A stretch of DNA of 60,806 nucleotides from NCBI GenBank assembly GCA_905233545.1, contig CAJOEV010000009.1, forward strand, positions 41,924 through 102,729. The letters run 5' to 3'. The notes beneath the pieces were generated by a model. The model was not told the origin of the DNA and did not search any database. It worked only from the letters and a program-made list of their open reading frames with translations. The number at the start of each line of letters is the position of its first letter. Position 1 is the first letter of the stretch. Made by a program: the position numbers and the translations under genes. This document shows, piece by piece, positions 16,430-24,112 of the stretch. Origin of the DNA: an uncultured Eubacterium sp. (lineage in GTDB: Bacteria; Bacillota; Clostridia; Oscillospirales; Acutalibacteraceae).

Positions 16430-19057
16430 TTATTCTCCTATAATGTTTTTTACTATAAGTGCTGTCTGAGAGATTGCCTCATCAAGCTTTGAAACATCCT
16501 TTGCACCGGCCATAGCGCTGTCGGGGCGTCCGCCGCCCGAACCGCCAGCTTTCTTTGCAACTTCGCGAACAACATCGCCTGCTTTAACTCCTGCTGCAAT
16601 AGCGTTCTTACCGCAAACTGCAAGAATTGTTGCCTTTGCACCGTTTGATGATGCAATAATTGCAACTGCATTATCGTTTGAAGCCTTAAGCTCGTCGCCC
16701 ATTGAACGAAGCGCATCGGGAGTTGCTCCGTCTATTCTTGCTGTAAATACTTCAACAGAGCCGACTGTTTCAGGCTTTGAGAACATATCTGCACTCTTGA
16801 GTTTGGTTATCTCTGCTTCAAGATTATTAATCTTTTTAGCAAATTCCTTGTTCTCGCCAAGAAGTGCGTCGACCTTTATTTCTATCTCATTTTCAGCGCC
16901 CTTGAGTTTGTTTGCAATTGTTTTAATCGTTTCAACACTCTCATTGAACATATTATAAGCATTTGTTCCCGTTACACCGGTGATTCTTCTTACACCGCTT
17001 GCAACCGAAGCTTCACTGACAATCTTAAAGAGTCCGAGCTCACCGCTGTTTGAAACATGTGTACCGCCGCAGAATTCAATTGAATCCCCTGCTGTAACAA
17101 CACGGACAACATCGCCGTATTTTTCACCGAAGAGCATCATTGCGCCCATCTTCTTTGCCTCTTCAATCGGCATTTCCTGCATAGTCACACCGATTGCAGA
17201 CATGATAACAGAGTTAACTCTCTTTTCAACATCTTCAATTTCGTCTTTAGTCAAAGCGTTGAAATGGGTGAAGTCAAAACGAACAACATTCTCGTCAACA
17301 AGCTGTCCTGCCTGCTCAACATGGCTTCCGAGAATATTTCTGAGCTCATGCTGAAGAAGATGTGCAGCGGTGTGATTTCGCATAATTGCACGCCTTCTCT
17401 GAGCGTTGATTTGAGCTTTTACAGTATCGTTCTTTGAAATAATACCCTCTTTAATCTCTCCGCTGTGGAGATAAATCATATCGGCATTCTTAACTGTGTC
17501 GCCAACTTCAAATCTTCCGTTTTCAGTTGAAATACAGCCCGTATCGCCGACCTGACCTCCCGAAAGAGCATAGAAAGGAGTTCTGTCAAGAACAACAATT
17601 CCCTTTTCGCCTGCGCCGAGCATATCTGCTTGCTCGCCGTCGCTGTTTATAATAGCAATTACCTTTGCTTCACATTCGAAATCGGTGTAGCCGACAAATT
17701 CAGTTGCACCTGCTTCAATCTTAACATCGGATGATTTCCAGGCGTCTGCACCTGCATCTTTTCTTGCAGCACGCGCGGTCTTTTTCTGATTATCAAGAAG
17801 CTCGTTGAACTTATCTTCATCAACAGTCATTCCCTTTTCTTCAAGAATATCCTTGGTCAAATCAAGCGGGAAACCGTAAGTATCGTTGAGCTTAAATGCA
17901 TCCTCACCGCTGAAAACGGTTCCGTCTGTATTCCTGATATACTCATCAAGAAGCTCAAGACCTGCATCGATAGTTTTGCCGAAGGATTCCTCTTCGGAAA
18001 GAATAACTTTTCTGATAAGCTCAATTTTTTCAGAAAGCTCGGGATAAGCCGTTTCATTCTCGTTAACAACGGTTTCGCAAACCTTGTATAAAAACGGCTC
18101 ATTAACTCCGAGAAGTCTTCCGTGACGGCATGCACGGCGAATTAAACGCCTTAAAACATAGCCTCTTCCGTTATTTGAAGGAATAACTCCGTCGCCAATC
18201 ATAAAGGTTGAGGAACGCACATGGTCAGTTATAACTCGAAGCGAAACATCCTTTTTGGCATCCTCATGGTATTTAACTCCCGAAATCTCGGAAATTTTCT
18301 TCATAATATTCTGAACGGTGTCGACCTCGAAAATGTTGTCAACACCCTGCATAATACATGCAAGTCTTTCAAGACCCATACCCGTATCAATATTGGGATG
18401 CTCAAGCGGAGTATAGTTATTGTTTCCGTCGTTATCAAACTGAGTGAACACATTGTTCCAGAACTCAGTAAATCTGTCGCACTCACAGCCGGGAGCACAA
18501 TCGGGAGAACCGCAGCCATATTTTTCTCCGCGGTCAAAATAAATCTCACTGCAGGGACCGCAGGGACCTGAGCCGTGTTCCCAGAAGTTATCCTCTTTGC
18601 CTAAGCGAACAATATGCGAAGGGTCAACGCCGTTTTGCTTTGTCCAGATATCAAAAGCTTCATCGTCGTTTTCATATATTGTAACATAAAGCTTGTCAAC
18701 GGGCATATCAAGCACCTCGGTGCAAAATTCCCATGCCCAAGCTGTTGCTTCCTTTTTAAAATAATCTCCAAAAGAGAAGTTGCCAAGCATCTCAAAGAAT
18801 GTTCCGTGGCGGTCAGTTTTTCCGACCTGCTCGATGTCCGGAGTTCTGATGCATTTCTGGCAGGTTGTTACCCGCTTTCTCGGAGGAGTAACCTCACCCG
18901 TAAAATACTTTTTCATCGGAGCCATACCCGAGTTAATCAGAAGCAGGCTCTTATCGTTATTTGGAACCAGGGAAAAGCTTGGAAGACGCAAATGTCCCTT
19001 GCTCTCGAAAAATGAAAGATATTTTTCTCTTAAATCATTTAGTGATGTCCACTGCAT
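16430..19057 (-). CDS. alaS: alanyl-tRNA synthetase
   Basis: An 875-residue class II synthetase that charges tRNA-Ala. The catalytic core covers about residues 1-440 (GMAPMKKYFTGE, TCQKCIRTPDIE, GSGPCGPCSEIYFD). The editing domain binds zinc through HTAAH (His562, His566) and CGGTH (Cys663, His667) and removes mischarged Ser and Gly. The C-Ala/DHHA1 domain ends with GGSGGGRPDSAMAGA. All catalytic elements and the normal length are present. A 45-base hairpin sits in the leader before the ATG, and no alanine T-box is visible. It is followed by the HIT and phosphoribosyltransferase genes with almost no gaps. Confidence 0.98.
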   Translation of the reverse strand: MQWTSLNDLREKYLSFFESKGHLRLPSFSLVPNNDKSLLLINSGMAPMKKYFTGEVTPPRKRVTTCQKCIRTPDIEQVGKTDRHGTFFEMLGNFSFGDYFKKEATAWAWEFCTEVLDMPVDKLYVTIYENDDEAFDIWTKQNGVDPSHIVRLGKEDNFWEHGSGPCGPCSEIYFDRGEKYGCGSPDCAPGCECDRFTEFWNNVFTQFDNDGNNNYTPLEHPNIDTGMGLERLACIMQGVDNIFEVDTVQNIMKKISEISGVKYHEDAKKDVSLRVITDHVRSSTFMIGDGVIPSNNGRGYVLRRLIRRACRHGRLLGVNEPFLYKVCETVVNENETAYPELSEKIELIRKVILSEEESFGKTIDAGLELLDEYIRNTDGTVFSGEDAFKLNDTYGFPLDLTKDILEEKGMTVDEDKFNELLDNQKKTARAARKDAGADAWKSSDVKIEAGATEFVGYTDFECEAKVIAIINSDGEQADMLGAGEKGIVVLDRTPFYALSGGQVGDTGCISTENGRFEVGDTVKNADMIYLHSGEIKEGIISKNDTVKAQINAQRRRAIMRNHTAAHLLQHELRNILGSHVEQAGQLVDENVVRFDFTHFNALTKDEIEDVEKRVNSVIMSAIGVTMQEMPIEEAKKMGAMMLFGEKYGDVVRVVTAGDSIEFCGGTHVSNSGELGLFKIVSEASVASGVRRITGVTGTNAYNMFNESVETIKTIANKLKGAENEIEIKVDALLGENKEFAKKINNLEAEITKLKSADMFSKPETVGSVEVFTARIDGATPDALRSMGDELKASNDNAVAIIASSNGAKATILAVCGKNAIAAGVKAGDVVREVAKKAGGSGGGRPDSAMAGAKDVSKLDEAISQTALIVKNIIGE

Positions 19058-19084
19058 AATTGTAACCTCGTTTGAACAGAATTC

Positions 19085-19129
19085 AAGGGCAACACAGCTT
19101 ATTGCTCTAATAAGGCTGTGTTTGCCCTT
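19085..19129 (-). promoter_or_regulatory. long hairpin in the alaS leader
   Basis: AAGGGCAA-CACAGC-TTATT pairs with AATAA-GCTGTG-TTGCCCTT across a five-base loop, about 19 bp with two single-base bulges. It lies between ydbC and the alaS start. No T run follows on either strand, so it is not a normal terminator; a processing site or leader control element is more likely. Confidence 0.65.
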
Positions 19130-19141
19130 CAGGAACTTTGA

Positions 19142-19357
19142 TTAAAGCTTTTCAGCTATCTTGGTGAGCTCTGCAAGCTCTTCCTTAGTAAAGGTTAAGC
19201 CCTTGCTCATCTTGGTGTGATCGGGAGACCAATCTCTAACATCGATTTTGGGCTCACGGCCATTCCATGAAATCAAATTTACCTCTCTTGTCCATCCTCT
19301 TGCAGTTTCGGAAATTACTCCGAGATGCTCAGTGATTTCGTACTTGATTTCCGGCAT
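19142..19357 (-). CDS. ydbC: PC4/YdbC-family single-stranded nucleic acid-binding protein
   Basis: A 71-residue protein starting MPEIKYEITEHLGVIS and containing the family core WTREVNLISWNGREPKID and RDWSPDHTKMSKG. It matches the bacterial PC4-like family (YdbC of Lactococcus), which forms dimers that bind single-stranded DNA or RNA through a curved beta sheet. The ATG at 19357 is set by GGAGGAG upstream. It lies 34 bases after ackA and 84 before alaS in the same direction. Its role in the cell is not well known; it may act in replication, repair or transcription. Confidence 0.9.
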   Translation of the reverse strand: MPEIKYEITEHLGVISETARGWTREVNLISWNGREPKIDVRDWSPDHTKMSKGLTFTKEELAELTKIAEKL

Positions 19358-19391
19358 TTTTCTCTCCTCCTTTTGTTTTAGATTTTTTACA

Positions 19392-20609
19392 TTAAAGATT
19401 TTCAACAATTTGTTTTGTGTCCTGAGCAATCATAAGCTCCTCGTCTGTAGCAAGGATGAATACTCTTACTCTGTCATTTTCACCAGTTAATTCAGCTTCA
19501 GCGCCCTTAACTGTATTTTGATTAACATATTCATCAATATGAACGCCCATAAATCCGAGATATGAGCATATTGTTGAACGAAGCCATACTCCGTTTTCAC
19601 CGATTCCGCCTGTGAAAACAATAGCGTCAACACCATCCATTGCTGCAATGTATGAGCCAATGGTTTTTGCAATTTCATATGCCTGCATTTCGTGAGCAAG
19701 AGTTGCTCTTTCATCACCATGAGCCTGAGCAGCACAAATATCTCTGTCATCAGACGAAACGCCCGAAACGCCCATAACGCCCGACTTTTTATTAAGAACA
19801 GCGTCCATCTCATCGGGAGTTAAGTTTTCTTTCTTCATTATGAATGTAACTGCTGAGGGGTCAACTGCACCCGAACGGGTTCCCATCATAAATCCGTCAA
19901 GCGGAGTGAATCCCATTGAAGTGTCAACAACCTTGCCGTATTTTACTGCTGCAAGAGATGAGCCGTTGCCGAGATGGCAGGTAATAATCTTAAGCTCGGT
20001 GATATCCTTTCCGATTCTGTTTGCAACTCTGTTTGAAACGAATTTATGAGATGTACCGTGGAAACCGTAGCGGCGAACACCGTATTTCTCATAGTATTCA
20101 TAAGGAACTGCATACATATATGCCTTCGGGGGCATTGTTGAATGGAATGCGGTATCAAAAACAAATACCTGGGGAATCTTGTCGCCTACAACATTGAGGC
20201 AAGCCTCGTATCCCTGAAGGTTTGCGGGATTGTGAAGCGGAGCAAGAGGCGAAAGCTCTTTAACAGTTTCAACAACCTCGGGTGTTGCAAGAACGGATTT
20301 ATTATATTTAACACCGCCCTGAACAACTCTGTGACCGATTGCGTCAATCTCATCAAATGAATCAACAACCTTATATTCGCTCTCGGAGAGAATATATTTT
20401 ACTTCGTTGAATGCATCTGTATGAGTCGGTAGCTCTTTATCGTAAGTGAACTTATCGTCACCCTTTTTTATAATAACATTTTCTTCTCCGCCCTTGATTT
20501 CAAGACCGATTCTTTCAATAGCGCCTTTGCATAAAACAGATTCATTATCCATATCCATAAGCTGATACTTCAAAGATGAACTGCCACAGTTAATAACTAA
20601 AACTTTCAA
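19392..20609 (-). CDS. ackA: acetate kinase
   Basis: A 405-residue acetate kinase that makes ATP and acetate from acetyl phosphate, the final step of acetate fermentation. Family signatures are VLVINCGSSSLKYQL at the N terminus, IGHRVVQGG, FDTAFHSTMPP, GFHGTSHKFV and CHLGNGSS; FTGGIGENG closes the nucleotide site. Length is normal. Phosphotransacetylase is not in the window. GGAGGAAAAG precedes the ATG. It is divergent from tmcAL, whose product consumes acetate and ATP directly. Confidence 0.98.
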   Translation of the reverse strand: MKVLVINCGSSSLKYQLMDMDNESVLCKGAIERIGLEIKGGEENVIIKKGDDKFTYDKELPTHTDAFNEVKYILSESEYKVVDSFDEIDAIGHRVVQGGVKYNKSVLATPEVVETVKELSPLAPLHNPANLQGYEACLNVVGDKIPQVFVFDTAFHSTMPPKAYMYAVPYEYYEKYGVRRYGFHGTSHKFVSNRVANRIGKDITELKIITCHLGNGSSLAAVKYGKVVDTSMGFTPLDGFMMGTRSGAVDPSAVTFIMKKENLTPDEMDAVLNKKSGVMGVSGVSSDDRDICAAQAHGDERATLAHEMQAYEIAKTIGSYIAAMDGVDAIVFTGGIGENGVWLRSTICSYLGFMGVHIDEYVNQNTVKGAEAELTGENDRVRVFILATDEELMIAQDTKQIVENL

Positions 20610-20707
20610 AACTTTTCCTCCGTGAATAATAATGCTTGAAAATAATATTAATTATATATATAATAATATACATAATTATAAAAAGTCAAGAGGAAATTGA
20701 GATATTT

Positions 20708-21769
20708 ATGAATTTTGGAATAATTTGCGAATTCAATCCCCTTCACCGAGGTCATAAACATCTTATTGAAAGTGTTAAAGGCGAAAGTGACGGTATAATA
20801 TGCGCTATGAGCGGAAACTTTGTTCAGCGCGGAGAATTTGCTGTTTTCGACAAGTTTGAAAGAGCAAAATCCGCAATAGACGCAGGAGCAGATTTGGTTA
20901 TTGAAATACCTGCTCTTTGTTCCACTCTTTCCGCACAGGGTTTTGCAAAAGCGGGCGTCGGTATTCTTGAGTCAACCGGAATATGCGATAAGCTTGCATT
21001 CGGAGCTGAATGCAGTGATATTAACGAGCTTAAAAGAGTTGCACAGCAAATTATAGAAAATGATAATATAATTAAGGATGAACTTGCAAAAGGCGTTTCA
21101 TATCCGAAGGCAAGACAAAACGCCGTATCTTCGCCCATTCTTGAAGGGGCAAACAATATTCTTGCAATTGAGTATTTAAATCAGACCTCACTTGATTGCA
21201 TTGCCATTGAAAGAATCGGCGCAGGTCATGACAGTGAGGATGCTTTGTACTCATCAAGCGAAATAAGAAAGCATCTCAGTCTTGATGAAATATCTTCCCT
21301 CAAAAACTGTGAAAAGGCAGTTTTATATAAGCTCAGAACAATGAGTGAAAAAGATTTTCTTGAAATCGATGATGTTTCCGAAGGACTTGAAAACAGAATT
21401 GTAAGCGCTGTTAAAACAGCGAAAAGTCTTGATGAGCTATATGATTTAATAAAAACAAAAAGATACACCCACTCGAGAATAAGACGCATTATTCTAAGAG
21501 CGTATCTCGGTATTACAAAGGATATGCCGAAAAACCCTCAGTATCTTCGTATTTTAGCTTTTAATGAAAAAGGAAGGAATATGCTGAGCGAAATGAAAAA
21601 AAGCGCTCAGCTGCCCGTTGTTACAAAATACTCGGAAGCAAAAGCGCAGGGGGAAGATATTCAAAAGCTTTTTGAACTTGAATCAAGATTTACCGATATA
21701 TATAATTTAGGCTATTTATCTCCCCGCCCATGTGAAGAAGAAAAAACAAGAAAAACATATATAATATAA
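20708..21769 (+). CDS. tmcAL: tRNA(Met) cytidine acetate ligase
   Basis: A 353-residue protein of the YlbM/TmcAL family, which activates acetate with ATP to acetyl-AMP and acetylates C34 of elongator tRNA-Met. The nucleotidyltransferase motif is FNPLHRGH (residues 9-16), then CAMSGNFVQRGEFAVFDKFERA and YSSSEIRK (ISxxxIR-like) near residue 180 (the first is best located at residues ~38-58). The ATG at 20708 gives the family N terminus MNFGIICEFNP; the 24 codons before it are AT-rich spacer. It faces away from ackA. The protein is somewhat shorter than the B. subtilis one. Confidence 0.93.
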   Translation: MNFGIICEFNPLHRGHKHLIESVKGESDGIICAMSGNFVQRGEFAVFDKFERAKSAIDAGADLVIEIPALCSTLSAQGFAKAGVGILESTGICDKLAFGAECSDINELKRVAQQIIENDNIIKDELAKGVSYPKARQNAVSSPILEGANNILAIEYLNQTSLDCIAIERIGAGHDSEDALYSSSEIRKHLSLDEISSLKNCEKAVLYKLRTMSEKDFLEIDDVSEGLENRIVSAVKTAKSLDELYDLIKTKRYTHSRIRRIILRAYLGITKDMPKNPQYLRILAFNEKGRNMLSEMKKSAQLPVVTKYSEAKAQGEDIQKLFELESRFTDIYNLGYLSPRPCEEEKTRKTYII

Positions 21770-21773
21770 GTTA

Positions 21774-21801
21774 AGAGAGAACAAAACTGTCCTCTCTTTT
21801 T
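21774..21801 (+). terminator. terminator of tmcAL
   Basis: AGAGAGAACA pairs with TGTCCTCTCT (one mismatch) around AAAC, followed by TTTTTATTTT. Confidence 0.75.
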
Positions 21802-21876
21802 ATTTTCAATATATTGAATTTTGAATAAGTCAAACGCCATATATTGTGATATATAGCAACATTTCGGGCGCAACAA

Positions 21877-21906
21877 AGCAGAGAGAATGATTTCATTCTC
21901 TCTGCT
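21877..21906 (-). terminator. probable terminator of the 48-aa peptide gene
   Basis: A perfect 14-bp stem, AGCAGAGAGAATGA with TCATTCTCTCTGCT, has a two-base centre and is followed on the minus strand by TTTGTTG. It lies 32 bases after the peptide stop. Between this and tmcAL there is only AT-rich spacer. Confidence 0.65.
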
Positions 21907-21937
21907 CAAACATTTTCATTATTTGCGGGAAAGCTTT

Positions 21938-22084
21938 TTAAAAGTTGCCGCCGTCATCAAGGTCGTATTCATCGTAGTCACCAAGGTCCTCCTCGGTTTT
22001 TTTACTGAGAACACCTGTTGAGATTGGAACATTTAAGAAGCGGGTTACTTCCCATTCAGCGTCATGAAACTCTAATTTGTTCAT
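21938..22084 (-). CDS. 48-residue acidic peptide of unknown function
   Basis: A short ORF with every sign of being real: AGGAGAG six bases before the ATG, a consensus-like promoter and a terminator. The peptide starts MNKLEFHDAEWEVTRFLN, then VPISTGVLSKKTEEDLG, and ends in an acidic DYDEYDLDDGGNF. It has no cysteine, no signal peptide and no membrane helix. The EWEVTRF opening resembles many small unnamed peptides of gut Clostridia of the type (P/A)E-W/M-E-V-x-R-F followed by an I-x-T-S/G turn, some of which look like RiPP precursors; this is recall, not a search. No maturation enzyme is beside it. Confidence 0.75.
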   Translation of the reverse strand: MNKLEFHDAEWEVTRFLNVPISTGVLSKKTEEDLGDYDEYDLDDGGNF

Positions 22085-22100
22085 ATCTCTATCTCTCCTA

Positions 22101-22145
22101 ATAATAACTATCAGTTATTATATCACATCAAAAAGCCAATTTCAA
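22101..22145 (-). promoter_or_regulatory. promoter with operator-like palindrome
   Basis: On the minus strand TTGAAA (22140-22145) and TATAAT (22117-22122) are 17 bp apart. A perfect 9-bp inverted repeat, ATAATAACT (22101-22109) and AGTTATTAT (22113-22121), overlaps the -10 box and the start point, a common place for a repressor. It drives the 48-aa peptide gene. The 115 bp beyond it, to 22260, show no other feature. Confidence 0.7.
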
Positions 22146-22260
22146 CCCCTAAAACGAGATTTTTATAATTGCTTTCATATCAAAATTCGAAATCAAATCT
22201 TATATCTTACACTTTTTGGAGTTCTGCCAAAACTGTTATAGATTTAACTAAAATTGTATA

Positions 22261-23016
22261 TCAATCTAAATTGTAATAGTCCAGTTCAAATCCTTTGTCG
22301 GCATAATTCGATTCCCATTCAGAATCAGTCATATTAACCTGACTTGAAAACAAACTGTTTGCGCCTTCCTGATCGCAAAGCATAAACCAATCACTGCGCT
22401 GTGCATCATCCGCTGCAGGATTGCCTCTGTATGTTCTTATTTCTACGGTAAAACAGGGATCCTGGGAACTGTAGTACACACAGTCAATATTTTTATCAAC
22501 GAAAAAGCTGTATGCTACATCATTATCTGAATACGGATTAGTCATTTTTACTTCATATCCGTCAAAATCGGTGTCATCGCATTCGAAATACATCATAAGA
22601 TAAACTGCACCGCCGTCATATCCGTCGCCAACACCGTAAAGATAATTCTCAGTTGAGCTAACACCCTTCAGTTCTTTTTGAGTTGTTTCTTCTGTTTCAG
22701 GCTCGTCTGTTTCATAAACAGCGGTTGTTTCGTCGGAAATATAGTCATCATCATTGTTTCCGCTGTGACCTATTCCGTAGCCTATTAAAAGAACAATCAC
22801 AGCGGCGATTGCAATAAGCCCAATATAAAGCGCTTTTTTATTTGTATTTTTAGAATCGGGATTAACGCCGTTGTTCTGATTATTATTGTTTGGTATGTTT
22901 CCCGTCTGCTGCTGATTGTTATTTATTTCAATAAGCCTTGTTCCGCACAAATCGCAAAAAGCCGCATTTGAAGGAAACACTTTTTTACACTTGGGGCAAA
23001 CTTTATTATTTTCCAT
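22261..23016 (-). CDS. zinc-ribbon membrane protein of unknown function
   Basis: A 251-residue protein. Residues 7-25 form a zinc ribbon (CPKCKKVFPSNAAFCDLCG), then an Asn/Gln-rich linker, a single membrane helix at ~63-83 (LYIGLIAIAAVIVLLIGYGI), an acidic Thr/Glu linker, and an extracytoplasmic C-terminal domain of ~140 residues with no family I know. The layout is that of many clostridial zinc_ribbon_2 proteins with a cytoplasmic finger and an outer domain. The ATG at 23016 is chosen from AAGGAGAG six bases upstream; an ATG ten codons earlier has no such site. Its role is unknown. Confidence 0.8.
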   Translation of the reverse strand: MENNKVCPKCKKVFPSNAAFCDLCGTRLIEINNNQQQTGNIPNNNNQNNGVNPDSKNTNKKALYIGLIAIAAVIVLLIGYGIGHSGNNDDDYISDETTAVYETDEPETEETTQKELKGVSSTENYLYGVGDGYDGGAVYLMMYFECDDTDFDGYEVKMTNPYSDNDVAYSFFVDKNIDCVYYSSQDPCFTVEIRTYRGNPAADDAQRSDWFMLCDQEGANSLFSSQVNMTDSEWESNYADKGFELDYYNLD

Positions 23017-23088
23017 AGAAGCTCTCCTTTCATTATTCATAATCAATTATAGTATAATTAACTAATTTTGTAAAGATGTATAAGAAAA

Positions 23089-23112
23089 GAAACTCCGCAT
23101 GAGCGAAGTTTC
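23089..23112 (-). terminator. terminator of the acyltransferase gene
   Basis: GAAACTCCGC pairs with GCGAAGTTTC (one mismatch) around ATGA; the minus strand continues TTTTCTTAT. Confidence 0.75.
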
Positions 23113-23124
23113 TTTGAAAAACGA

Positions 23125-24045
23125 TTATTTCCAGCTGTGAATGATTGACGGGTCTGCAAAAATTTCATCAAGCTTTTTAAAGAACGGAACCATATCGCCG
23201 TAGTCAAGTGCTCTGTGGTCCATTGCAACCGTAATCGGACAGGTGAAGCCGATATATATCTCATCCTCACCGTTTTCGTTGGTTCTTACAAGAGCCTTCT
23301 TCTGAGTTGAACCGATTGCGAAAGCGGAAACCTGAGGCGGAATAATTTCAAGAATATTAACCTCGCCTCTAAACGGACGGTAAATTGAACCTACGTTTGT
23401 AATAGTGGTTGTTCCCTGCTCAATATCGTGCTTTGTAAGTCTTTCCGATTCGGGAATTGAATAGTAATCCTTCTTTGCCTGACCCGAAAGAGTGTGAACT
23501 CTGTGCTTACCGGTTTTTGAACCGTAAAGTCTGTTAACGGTCTGAGTAATCTTACCTCTTTTAAGAGCGTTAAGAGTGTTATCAAGAGAAACCTCAAACA
23601 TAACCTCGTTGAGGTCGGTGTTTTTAGCTCTTCTTGCCGTGTCGAGAATGGTCTCGGTCATTTCCGTCAAAGTCTTGTCGCCCATATTGTGAAGATTAAC
23701 CGTCATCATTTCGCCGTTGGGAAGAATCATCGGCATTGAAATATCAATATGGTCGTAGATTTTCATACAGCCCCTTACAAGCTTTCTGTTAAATTCAAGA
23801 TGCGCATTGAGCTTCGGTGCAGCCTTAAGCCCTTCGCAGATAATTTTCATCATAACCGTGTTGATGGTTATCTTCTTAGACTTATCAGTGCAATCTGCAT
23901 TCAGCTTTTTGTACTCTTCTAAAAACTTTGTTACATCGGGTTCGTATGTAACGGTTGCATGGGGAATCTGCTCCCAGCTTTCGGATGTCATATTGGAAAC
24001 AATTTTCCTTGCTATACCGAAATGTTCTTTTTCTCTTAATGCCAT
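23125..24045 (-). CDS. stand-alone 2-oxoacid dehydrogenase-type acyltransferase (E2 catalytic domain)
   Basis: A 306-residue protein made only of the E2 catalytic domain of the chloramphenicol acetyltransferase-like fold. The C-terminal active site reads AMDHRALDYGD, close to DHRxxDG of true E2 proteins, with the catalytic His kept. The N-terminal lipoyl domain and the E1/E3-binding segment are absent, and no E1 or E3 gene is near, so it cannot work as a normal dehydrogenase core. It may move acyl groups between CoA and some other acceptor. AAAGGAG precedes the ATG. The CoA-transferase gene lies just upstream in the same direction (67-bp gap). Confidence 0.85.
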   Translation of the reverse strand: MALREKEHFGIARKIVSNMTSESWEQIPHATVTYEPDVTKFLEEYKKLNADCTDKSKKITINTVMMKIICEGLKAAPKLNAHLEFNRKLVRGCMKIYDHIDISMPMILPNGEMMTVNLHNMGDKTLTEMTETILDTARRAKNTDLNEVMFEVSLDNTLNALKRGKITQTVNRLYGSKTGKHRVHTLSGQAKKDYYSIPESERLTKHDIEQGTTTITNVGSIYRPFRGEVNILEIIPPQVSAFAIGSTQKKALVRTNENGEDEIYIGFTCPITVAMDHRALDYGDMVPFFKKLDEIFADPSIIHSWK

Positions 24046-24112
24046 AATTTTTACTCCTTTAAAAATGTGCTGGTAAAATTATATCACAAAAACAGATTTT
24101 TATCAATAAGAA

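Noticed and set aside
19058-19141. Alanine T-box riboswitch before alaS
   Set aside because: The leader is only ~84 bases with a single hairpin; no specifier loop or T-box sequence is visible.
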